DNA of 16,520 bases, taken from the NCBI GenBank assembly GCA_003233295.1, contig QILJ01000561.1:1-16520 (forward strand). Reading direction: 5' to 3'. The notes beneath the pieces were generated by a model. It made no database searches and was not told the DNA's origin. It was given only the letters and a program-made list of their open reading frames with translations. The translations under genes and the position numbers were made by a program. The DNA comes from Ignavibacteria bacterium (GTDB lineage: Bacteria; Bacteroidota; Ignavibacteria; Ignavibacteriales; Melioribacteraceae). Position 1 is the first letter of the stretch. Every line of letters begins with the position of its first letter. Below, piece after piece: positions 1-7,122 of the stretch.

Positions 1-1685
1 CTTAGTCTTAACAGAAATCCATTTTGAGGTTCAATATAGTATGAAGTTTTGTTATCGGCAATAGCAGTGAATCCTCCGTCACCACCGGCAATCATTTCTT
101 TCCAAGCTGAACTTGGATCGCTGGAATTTGTGAAATAATGTGCATTATCCTGAAGTCCGCCTAACAAAGTATTATCACCGCTTGAAGCATGGTCAAGCGC
201 AATAGAATAAAACTGAGATGTTTGATAACCGTTGTTCAATTGATTCCAGACTACAGTCGGTTGAGATAAGTCTCTACACACTTGGACGCCGCCGTCATTC
301 CCTGAATAAATTATTCTCGAATTAAACGGTGCAAAAACAAGTGCATGTTGATCTGCATGATGGTTTGTATATTGACTTATATCATTTGCCAAAGCATAAC
401 CGCCAATCCAGTTGGTTTTTGTGTTTGTAATTTTTGTTGCAAATGCATCAGTCGATCGAAACAAGTTTGTTCCGCCGACAACAACATAATTCGGGTCGTT
501 TGGCTTGACCACCATTACCATATCGTAGCCACCTTGGGAAGAATATCCGGCAACATTGTCAGCATTCGGTAAATTGTTTGTTCTTTCTGTCCAAGAATTA
601 CCGCCATCCATCGAAACCCAAAAACTATGTTCGTCTCCAACTCCAGCCGGGCTATCAGCGCCGCTGCCAGGAGTATGTGCCAAGAGATATATTCTATTCG
701 GATCAGATGGAGCTACAGCAATTATTACCCGATTATAAACTTGAGGGAAGCCAGCCGGCGTAATATTACTCCAGCCTGCTCCATCGTTTGTAGATTTCCA
801 AATACCTTTATCGGCAACAGAACTATTAACAGCTGCATAGATATATCCATTTGTGGAAGCAGTTACAAACGTTGGTGTTGAATTAGCTAAACTGCCTCTC
901 ACAGTTGTCCAGCTATCTCCGCCGTTAGCGCTTCGCATAATAACATTTGAAGCTGCGGCAAACAAAGTTCCGGTAGCCGGATTTATTGCCAAAGCGTGAA
1001 CAAGATTAAACGGAAAATTATATGTTTGCGGAGTATTCCTTACAGTACTGGGAATTCGCGACCAGCTTTGACCATTGTCAATCGATTTAAAAATGCCGTC
1101 GCCGAGATAAAAAGCATTTCCGCCGGAAGCTGAATTGCCTCTTGCTTCACCGGTACCGATATACCAAGTATCTTCATGACCGGTTCTGGTATCCTGAACT
1201 ATACAAGTTGCATTGTTTATCTGTGATGGTAAACTCGTCTGTGTCCAAGCAGCTCCGTCGTTGGTTGATTTCCAAATACCACCGGAAACACCGGCTGCAA
1301 TTATTGTAACATTACCGGAAGTACTTCTGACATCAACGCCTAAAGCACGAGTTCTTCCGCCGCGGTTAACCGGTCCGCGTGATTGGAAATCAAGAGTTTC
1401 TATTTTACCGGTTTTACTTAATGTGTTTATTTTTCTTGATGGTATATCCTTTACAAATTTTATTTCTTTTCTTCTTATTTCGTTCGGCACTTTACCCGTT
1501 TTTGGATTACGTACCATGCGTAGTTCAAACTCTGCCCGCGCTATCGGGTTGTCTTTTGTGTCAATCGAGAATCTCTTAGAAGGGAACTCTTTATAATTAT
1601 CTATGTCGCTATTGTAAAGTAAAATAGTAGTCAGCGCTGCAATAATAAATACTAAAAAAATATTAGTAATTTTATTTGTAGTCAT
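1..1685 (-). CDS. Secreted/anchored BNR (Asp-box) beta-propeller protein, 3' end outside window
   Basis: Reading leftward from an ATG at 1685-1683 the frame stays open for 561 codons to the window edge, so the C-terminus is missing. An AAGGA sits just upstream of the start. Residues about 6-24 are a hydrophobic signal or anchor segment. A linker of about 90 residues follows, then a repeat region with five Asp-box motifs of the form S-x-D/N-x-G-x-x-W: STNDGAAW (140-147), SIDNGQSW (201-208), SANGGDSW (252-259), STNDGAGW (298-305) and SMDGGNSW (358-365). This pattern is typical of sortilin/VPS10-like and 'WD40/YVTN/BNR-like' propeller proteins exported by Bacteroidota. Many of these carry a C-terminal type IX secretion domain, but that part is not visible here. 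No catalytic residues can be assigned, so binding, structural or glycan-active roles are all possible. Family recognition is firm; function is unknown. Confidence 0.85.
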   Translation of the reverse strand, partial: MTTNKITNIFLVFIIAALTTILLYNSDIDNYKEFPSKRFSIDTKDNPIARAEFELRMVRNPKTGKVPNEIRRKEIKFVKDIPSRKINTLSKTGKIETLDFQSRGPVNRGGRTRALGVDVRSTSGNVTIIAAGVSGGIWKSTNDGAAWTQTSLPSQINNATCIVQDTRTGHEDTWYIGTGEARGNSASGGNAFYLGDGIFKSIDNGQSWSRIPSTVRNTPQTYNFPFNLVHALAINPATGTLFAAASNVIMRSANGGDSWTTVRGSLANSTPTFVTASTNGYIYAAVNSSVADKGIWKSTNDGAGWSNITPAGFPQVYNRVIIAVAPSDPNRIYLLAHTPGSGADSPAGVGDEHSFWVSMDGGNSWTERTNNLPNADNVAGYSSQGGYDMVMVVKPNDPNYVVVGGTNLFRSTDAFATKITNTKTNWIGGYALANDISQYTNHHADQHALVFAPFNSRIIYSGNDGGVQVCRDLSQPTVVWNQLNNGYQTSQFYSIALDHASSGDNTLLGGLQDNAHYFTNSSDPSSAWKEMIAGGDGGFTAIADNKTSYYIEPQNGFLLRL

Positions 1686-2320
1686 CTTATTCCTTGAATA
1701 TTGATCTATAAACTTTTTCCAACTGTAAAATCTTCTAATATAAATATGTTAAGAAAGTATCTCCCAATGAATGTCATATCTTTTAATCCGATGGAGATGG
1801 ACAAGGATCCATCTTTCTTCTACTAAGAACAATTTAAAAAATGTTGAGTTCTAGTTATTTCAGAAAAACAACAAATTTAACTTGTCTGTAAGACTCCTTC
1901 GTTGAACTACTTCGTAGTTCCTTGAAGTTTTGTCATCTATAACCACGTATTTCATACGTGGTTATTATAACTTTGACTGCTTTGCAGTCATAACAGAACT
2001 GTGAAACAGTTCAAATTATAATATCTATGGGTGAAGCCCATATTTAAGAACAAACAAGAAACAATCTACAATCCCGAAAACTTTCGGGAGTTGTCCAAAG
2101 GACTCTTAAAGAGAAATATAATTGCTGAATTAATTAGAACTTAGCTAAAATTAACGATTATATTACGCTAGTTATAGTTAGTAAATCAATTCTATTTTTA
2201 TTTGTAAATTGTATAGTAAATTATTCTTATTTCAAAATTCACCAAATTCTCAATTGAAATAATTATATTAGTATTATATAATCATTTTGTAAAGATACCT
2301 TTAATATTTGAAACCATCAT
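1686..2320. other. Divergent intergenic region (635 bp) without a gene
   Basis: This gap separates two genes that point away from each other, so it should contain promoters for both. I see no ORF with coding character. The main content is the hairpin series at 1897-2113, listed separately. A further 6-bp inverted repeat (GATGGA/TCCATC) lies at 1790-1813. The last 200 bases before 2321 are very AT-rich. I found no convincing -7/-33 or -10/-35 promoter pair, and no Shine-Dalgarno sequence ahead of the ATG at 2321. Confidence 0.6.
1897..2113. repeat. Array of short hairpins, mostly with GAA/TTC-type triloops
   Basis: At least six perfect or near-perfect stem-loops follow each other. 1904-1920: 7-bp stem GAACTAC, loop TTC, with a further CTTC/GAAG pairing out to 1897-1927 beyond a 3x3 internal loop. 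1939-1965: 12-bp stem, loop TTC. 1974-1990: 7-bp stem TGACTGC, loop TTT. 1996-2012: 7-bp stem GAACTGT, loop GAA. 2026-2042: 7-bp stem with one T.G pair, loop GAA. 2072-2089: 8-bp stem TCCCGAAA with a two-base AC apex, extended by ACAA/TTGT to 2068-2094 with one bulged G. Two smaller ones follow at 2093-2103 (GTCC-AAA-GGAC) and 2103-2113 (CTCT-TAA-AGAG). Stem sequences differ while loop size is kept. No T-tract follows the stems, so they do not look like ordinary terminators. Confidence 0.75.
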
Positions 2321-5300
2321 ATGAAAAAATTGTTCCACATTTTTATCGGATTGTTAATTGTTGCCGCTACAAGTTATCCGCAATCATACACATTTAAGAA
2401 TATTACCGAGAGGGATGGATTATCGGAAAATTATGTGATCGACATTTTTGAAGATAGCTGGGGATTCCTATGGTTTGTTACGCCCGACGGTGTAAATCAT
2501 TATGATGGATACAAGTTCAAAATTTTCAGAAATGATCCTTTTGATCCCAACTCTATTTCACCGGGGATTATTACAAGAATTTCCGAGGATGCAGCGGGGA
2601 ACATTTGGATTGGTAGCACCAGAGGCTTGAATAAATATGATAGATTAACAAACTCTTTTAAAAATTATTCTACCAAGGACGGATTAAGCTATCACCAGAT
2701 TACAGCTTTATATAAAGACAGCGAAGGACTTATTTGGGTTGGAATGGGTGATATTATTGGCAGAACTAATGAAGGGGGACTTGCGTATTTTGATTCTACT
2801 GCGAATCGATTTATCAGCTTGACTAATGATTCTCTGGATGAAAATTCGATAAGTGATAATCATGTAAACGCAATCACCGAAGATAATGACGGACATTTAT
2901 GGATTGGCACTTCAGACGGACTTAATAAATTTAATAAATTGAGTAAATCATTCGACAGATATTATTATAATCAAAGCTCTGACCAGGAAAACAATACAAG
3001 TCCGATCAATGATCTATTTTTTGATAACAACAATTATTTATGGGTAGCAACCGATATCGGGTTATTTAGATTTGATGAACAGAAGGAAGAATTTCAGAAA
3101 ATTGTTTTCACTAAAAATAAAAATTCGGGAAATTCTAGAGTCCTCGCAGTTTATGAATCCCCGTCGGATAAAGGTATATTATGGATTGGAACAGAAGGCG
3201 GGCTTTATGAATATGAAATTAAAACAGGCAATAGTAAACATTATTCGAAAAAAGACAATGATCCAAAAAGTTTGCCGTCAAATAAAATTCAAAAGATACT
3301 TGAAGATCATTCCGGTATTCTCTGGTTTGCTGCGGGGAACAATGGCTTAGCAAAGCTTAATCGTTTCGCTCCGAATTTCTTATACATCAATACCGATATC
3401 CTTTCGACAATCGTATCAGAAAATAATGTTTATTCAATTATACAAAATCGTGAAGGAAATCTTTTAGCAGGCACATACGAAAGTGTTATTGAAGTTGTTA
3501 TGGATCATAGCGGTATTGTTATGAGGCATAAAACAAAAAGAATATTAAAGCGATCGCAAAAATTCAAAGATCTCTTGAATCAAAATAGAGTTGTATCGTT
3601 ATACGAAGATCATTTTAAAAGAGTGTGGATCGGTACTTCAAATAACGGGATAGTTGTGATAGATTCTGTTGATGTTATTACTCATCTCAGTGAAAATTCA
3701 ACTGACTCAGGAAATAAACTGCAGAGTAATAGGATCAGTTTTATAACTTCTAATGATAATCATAACATTTGGGTTGGGACAAAAGGCGGCGGACTTGATA
3801 GAATTGATGTTGAAACTTTTAAGATAACTCCATATTCATTGAACGATTCAATCTCCAACAGCATCGCAAATGTTTTATCATATTATTTTGACGGCAAGTT
3901 CATGTGGGTCGGCACTACTAGAGGGATCAGAAAATTTGACTTGAATAAAAATGAGTTTGTTCCTTTTGAATACGAATCAAAATTTAAGGAACATATCGGC
4001 GATGATATGATCCTTAATTTTACTAAAACAAAATCAAACAAGGACATTCTCTGGGTTGGAACTTTTAATAGAGGATTATGCAAATTAAATCTAGCGACAG
4101 GCGAATTCAACAGATTTACAATACAAAACAGCGGTCTTCCCAGCAACAGAATAAATTCCCTGCTTGATTACGGCAGCAGTACTATTTGGATATCCACAAA
4201 CAGCGGTTTAGTTAGATTTGATTCAAAAAATGAAAAAATTAGAATATACTCAAACGATGACACATCTGAGAATTATGAATACAATATTAACTCGGTTTTT
4301 GTTGATAGAGGAGGCAGATTTTGTTATGGCGGAACAAACGGTATATTGCATTTTGATCCGAGTCAAGTGAGAAAAAACCTTTATCTGCCTCGATTGGTAG
4401 TTACCAATTTATTTATAAATGGTAAATCCATTATCAAGAAAGGAAATAAAAGATTAATAGAAAAGATAATGAAAAAAGGTGAGATCATTCTCAGTAATGA
4501 TCAAAATACAATTGAGATAGATTTTGTTGCTCTCCACTACGCTTCTCCGCAAAATAATCAATATGAATACCAGCTTATCAATTATGATGATGAACCGATC
4601 AAAACGTCAGAGAAAAGAGAAGTAACTTATAATAATTTATCACCGGGCGATTATACATTCATACTTAAGGCGGCAAATGCTGATGGAATTTATGCTGCTA
4701 ATGACATTAAAGTAGAAGTTATCATCAATCCTCCTTTGTATAAAACGTGGTGGGCGTACTTATTATATATCCTAGCCGGAATAAGTTTATTTTTAGTATA
4801 CAGAAAGTATGAGATAAATAAACAGCTTGAAGCAGCTAGACTGAAAGAATCCGAGTTGAGAGCTAAACAAGCAGAACTGAAAGCCGATGCAGCAGCAGCT
4901 GAGGCGAAGGTTATTCAAATTGAGAATGAGAGGAAGACGAAAGAGCTTGAAGATGCCCGGAAGCTGCAGTTATCTATGCTGCCGGATAAAATTCCAACAT
5001 CGGATCAATACGAAATTGCAGTGTATATGAAAACCGCATCAGAAGTGGGCGGCGATTATTACGATTTTTCTATTTCTGAAGATGGAACACTTAACATCGG
5101 TTTTGGTGATGCAACCGGTCACGGAATGCAGGCAGGAGTTTTAGTCTCGCTGATAAAAGGACTCTTCGTTTCTGATTCGTCCGATACAGATATTGCAACA
5201 TTCATGCTCAAAAGCAATAACACAATTAAAAAGAGTAAACTGGGCAGAATAATGATGGCATTCAGTTTATTGAAATTGAAAGATCATACACTGCAAATAT

Positions 5301-5650
5301 CAAGCGCTGGTATGCCTCCGATATATATATACTCTAAGTTGAGTAATAATGTTGAAGAAATTAACTTAATGGGAATGCCGCTTGGCGCAATGCTCAATTT
5401 CCCATTTAAAGATATTCAAATAGAAGTCAATAGCGGAGATACAATACTTCTTATATCTGACGGAATTCCTGAAATGTTGAATAAAGATGAAGAACAGTTT
5501 GAATATTACAGGATATCGAAACTTTTCAAAGAAGTTGGTAATCAAAGTCCGCAAGAAATTATTGATGCTATTGTTGAGATCAGTGAAGAATGGCTTGACG
5601 GTAAACCGCTTGAGGATGACATCACTCTGTTAGTATTGAAAATAAAATAA
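2321..5650 (+). CDS. Propeller sensor with SpoIIE-type PP2C phosphatase output
   Basis: This 1109-residue protein starts with a signal peptide (about 1-21). About 14 regulator-propeller repeats of the W-x-G-T-x-x-G-L-x-x-(F/Y)-D type follow, for example WIGSTRGLNKYD, WIGTSDGLNKFN and WVGTTRGIRKFD. They span roughly residues 25-690 and fit two seven-bladed propellers. A Y_Y_Y domain lies at about 735-803, one membrane helix at about 811-830, and an Ala/Glu/Lys-rich coiled coil at about 830-875. The output is a SpoIIE/RsbU-type PP2C phosphatase with its expected acidic metal ligands: GGDYYDF (D912, D915), GDATGHG (D930), SDG (D1047) and EDD (D1099, D1100). By analogy with hybrid sensor kinases, the periplasmic propellers bind a ligand. 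The cytoplasmic phosphatase then acts on a phosphorylated STAS or similar partner. No such partner is encoded in this window. The start has no SD but gives the complete signal peptide. Confidence 0.92.
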   Translation: MKKLFHIFIGLLIVAATSYPQSYTFKNITERDGLSENYVIDIFEDSWGFLWFVTPDGVNHYDGYKFKIFRNDPFDPNSISPGIITRISEDAAGNIWIGSTRGLNKYDRLTNSFKNYSTKDGLSYHQITALYKDSEGLIWVGMGDIIGRTNEGGLAYFDSTANRFISLTNDSLDENSISDNHVNAITEDNDGHLWIGTSDGLNKFNKLSKSFDRYYYNQSSDQENNTSPINDLFFDNNNYLWVATDIGLFRFDEQKEEFQKIVFTKNKNSGNSRVLAVYESPSDKGILWIGTEGGLYEYEIKTGNSKHYSKKDNDPKSLPSNKIQKILEDHSGILWFAAGNNGLAKLNRFAPNFLYINTDILSTIVSENNVYSIIQNREGNLLAGTYESVIEVVMDHSGIVMRHKTKRILKRSQKFKDLLNQNRVVSLYEDHFKRVWIGTSNNGIVVIDSVDVITHLSENSTDSGNKLQSNRISFITSNDNHNIWVGTKGGGLDRIDVETFKITPYSLNDSISNSIANVLSYYFDGKFMWVGTTRGIRKFDLNKNEFVPFEYESKFKEHIGDDMILNFTKTKSNKDILWVGTFNRGLCKLNLATGEFNRFTIQNSGLPSNRINSLLDYGSSTIWISTNSGLVRFDSKNEKIRIYSNDDTSENYEYNINSVFVDRGGRFCYGGTNGILHFDPSQVRKNLYLPRLVVTNLFINGKSIIKKGNKRLIEKIMKKGEIILSNDQNTIEIDFVALHYASPQNNQYEYQLINYDDEPIKTSEKREVTYNNLSPGDYTFILKAANADGIYAANDIKVEVIINPPLYKTWWAYLLYILAGISLFLVYRKYEINKQLEAARLKESELRAKQAELKADAAAAEAKVIQIENERKTKELEDARKLQLSMLPDKIPTSDQYEIAVYMKTASEVGGDYYDFSISEDGTLNIGFGDATGHGMQAGVLVSLIKGLFVSDSSDTDIATFMLKSNNTIKKSKLGRIMMAFSLLKLKDHTLQISSAGMPPIYIYSKLSNNVEEINLMGMPLGAMLNFPFKDIQIEVNSGDTILLISDGIPEMLNKDEEQFEYYRISKLFKEVGNQSPQEIIDAIVEISEEWLDGKPLEDDITLLVLKIK

Positions 5651-5778
5651 CCCGCGATAGAACACTGATGCCGCGGATCATGCAAGATCATTTGTTTTAA
5701 TCTTTCTTGACTTGAGTGACACTATTTTGAGTCAAAGAAAAGCCAGCTAGAAATGTATTACAAGTAATGAAAAACTTG

Positions 5779-5852
5779 TACGCCCGGAAGGACTCGAACC
5801 CTCAACCCCCAGAGCCGAAATCTGGTGCTCTATCCAATTGAGCTACGGACGC
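5779..5852 (-). tRNA. tRNA-Arg (anticodon UCG)
   Basis: On the minus strand the 74 bases fold as a full cloverleaf. The acceptor is GCGTCCG against CGGGCGT, with G.T pairs at the first and fourth positions. The D stem is GCTC/GAGC, the anticodon stem CCAGA/TCTGG with loop TTTCGGC, the variable loop is five bases, and the T arm GAGGG-TTCGAGT-CCTTC has one G.T pair. The anticodon TCG reads CGA (Arg) codons. The discriminator is A and CCA is not encoded. Just past the 3' end, an ACAAGT/ACTTGT hairpin (5760-5779) overlaps the last base; it has no T-tract. Confidence 0.95.
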
Positions 5853-6249
5853 ATTAACTAATTCAAAATAGAAAAGTACTAACTAAAGCTTGTAAATAAC
5901 TTTCCGGCTTGTCCGCCTTTGGCGGATTGAGCTACGGATGCACTTACTATTAAATTAAAATTTACTGTGTGAAAATAATGGAATAGTTATACAAATACAA
6001 TCTCGTAGCAATAAGATTAAAAAAAGGATGTTAAACAAAAACATTTTATAAATATCAATAATTGGAATTAAAAGAGGGGTAATTCTTAGAATTGATAAAT
6101 ACTCACTAAATAAAATCTATAATAGTGTGAAAATTTTATAAAAAAGAGATTTGTTTTTGTAAAATAACGGCATAGAAGTTGCAATAGCGTAAATAAGAGA
6201 TAACTCATATAAAATTCTAACATCTCTCGACTGTTATTCTTAAAATAGA
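5853..6249. other. AT-rich leader upstream of the regulator-hydrogenase operon
   Basis: About 400 bases without a gene. Besides the tRNA fragment and hairpin at 5911-5942, I see a perfect inverted repeat AATTCT-T-AGAATT at 6081-6093, which could be an operator. A TATAAT hexamer lies at 6118-6123, but TTGATA at 6092-6097 is about 20 bases away, longer than the usual spacing, so a promoter here is only a guess. The operon promoter should lie somewhere in this stretch because the flanking tRNA is on the other strand. Confidence 0.4.
5911..5942 (-). repeat. Truncated copy of the tRNA-Arg 5' end fused to a triloop hairpin
   Basis: Positions 5926-5942 repeat the 17 bases at 5837-5853 (start of the tRNA plus one flanking base) with a single mismatch. 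They cover the 5' acceptor strand and the first half of the D arm. Where the rest of the D arm should follow, there is a perfect 6-bp hairpin TCCGCC-TTT-GGCGGA (5912-5926). No anticodon or T arm follows, so this is not a functional tRNA. The hairpin resembles those at 1897-2113 in having a three-base loop. Confidence 0.7.
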
Positions 6250-6251
6250 AT

Positions 6252-6264
6252 GGAGACAAAGATG
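6252..6264 (+). promoter_or_regulatory. RBS that decides the response-regulator start
   Basis: GGAG followed by six bases and ATG at 6262. The first G of this SD is the last base of the alternative upstream ATG at 6250, which has no SD of its own. Confidence 0.6.
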
Positions 6265-6627
6265 AGCTTAATTGCAGTTATTGATGATGATCATGATATT
6301 CTTGAAACTACTGAACTAATACTCACCGCTAATAATTACAAAGTTATTAAAGCCGATAATCCCGAAGATGGTTATAACATTGTAAAAGAGAATTCTCCCG
6401 ATTTGATAATTCTGGATGTCATGATGGACGAGCCGGATGATGGATTTTTCTTGGCGCAGAAATTAAGACGAGAAAACATTTCAACTCCAATACTTATGTA
6501 CACATCAATTTCAAAAGCTGTTGGAATGGATTTCGGTTCAGGAGAGATGATACCTGTAGATGAATTTGTTGAAAAACCAATTTCTTCGGGGGAATTACTG
6601 ACTAAAGTAAAATATTTATTAAAATAA
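6262..6627 (+). CDS. Receiver-only response regulator
   Basis: This 121-residue protein is a single CheY-like receiver with no DNA-binding or enzymatic output domain. From the start MSLIAVIDDD the key residues are the acidic pocket D8-D10, phospho-acceptor D52 in ILDVMMD, T81 in MYTS and K105 in VEKP. All conserved receiver positions are present. I prefer the ATG at 6262 because GGAG lies at 6252-6255 with six-base spacing; the in-frame ATG at 6250 has no SD and would add only four residues. The stop is 14 bases before hydC, so it is probably the first gene of the hydrogenase operon. It presumably acts by protein contact or as a phospho-relay. Its kinase could be the one at 10320-11750, but that pairing is inferred from position alone. 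Confidence 0.9.
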   Translation: MSLIAVIDDDHDILETTELILTANNYKVIKADNPEDGYNIVKENSPDLIILDVMMDEPDDGFFLAQKLRRENISTPILMYTSISKAVGMDFGSGEMIPVDEFVEKPISSGELLTKVKYLLK

Positions 6628-6641
6628 ATTAGGAGTCTTTA

Positions 6642-7115
6642 ATGTTGGTATCAGAAAAAACATCTCTAACAGAAGAGATTGAACTCCTTGTTCAGAAATA
6701 TGGAAATGATCGATCCTCTTTATTAAAAATTCTGCAAGAGGTTCAGAAGAATCACAGATATATATCAGAATTTGCTCAGCAGGAAATTGCTCGTCTGCTT
6801 AAAATTTATCCGGTTGAAGTTTATAGCGTTGTTTCCTTCTATGCTTTTCTTAATTCAAAACCTAAAGGAAGGAATATTGTAAGAATCTGCAGAACCATTA
6901 CGTGTGATATGAAGAACAAGGAGGCGATTGCTAAAGCTGTTGAAAGGGAATTGGGAATAAAGATGGGCGAAACAACTAAAGATAAAAAGTTCACGATTGA
7001 ATATGCGAATTGTCTCGGGTTATGTGATGAAGGACCAGCTATGGCAATAAATGAAAGGGTCTATACAAAATTAACACCGGAAAAAGCCGTTGAATATCTA
7101 AACTCAGTTAAGTGA
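6642..7115 (+). CDS. hydC: NuoE-like [2Fe-2S] subunit of NAD-dependent [FeFe] hydrogenase
   Basis: This 157-residue protein has the length and layout of NuoE/HydC subunits: an N-terminal helical part (about 1-70) and a thioredoxin-like C-terminal domain. The domain binds one [2Fe-2S] cluster through C83-x4-C88 (ICRTITC) and C124-x3-C128 (NCLGLC), followed by the typical DEGPAM segment. In the complex it sits beside the NuoF-like flavoprotein and relays or stores electrons near FMN. The start has AGGAG (6631-6635) with six-base spacing. hydB begins seven bases after its stop, and that gene's GAGGG SD overlaps the hydC stop codon, which suggests translational coupling. Confidence 0.93.
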   Translation: MLVSEKTSLTEEIELLVQKYGNDRSSLLKILQEVQKNHRYISEFAQQEIARLLKIYPVEVYSVVSFYAFLNSKPKGRNIVRICRTITCDMKNKEAIAKAVERELGIKMGETTKDKKFTIEYANCLGLCDEGPAMAINERVYTKLTPEKAVEYLNSVK

Positions 7116-7122
7116 GGGAAAA

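Noticed and set aside
345..1596. Several short plus-strand open frames inside the first 1.7 kb
   Set aside because: They lie opposite the long minus-strand BNR protein frame, which has coherent repeats and a signal segment; the plus-strand peptides show no family features.
1897..2113. CRISPR array or Rho-independent terminators
   Set aside because: The hairpin stems differ from one another and spacers are very short, unlike CRISPR; no T-tracts follow the stems, and no gene ends here.
2296..2310. Bacteroidota-type TAnnTTTG promoter element just before 2321
   Set aside because: The nearest matches (TACCTTTA, and TAATATTTG with an extra base) are imperfect and too close to the start codon, with no clear -33 TTG element.
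5911..5942. A second tRNA gene
   Set aside because: Only the 5' acceptor strand and part of the D arm are present; no anticodon or T arm follows.
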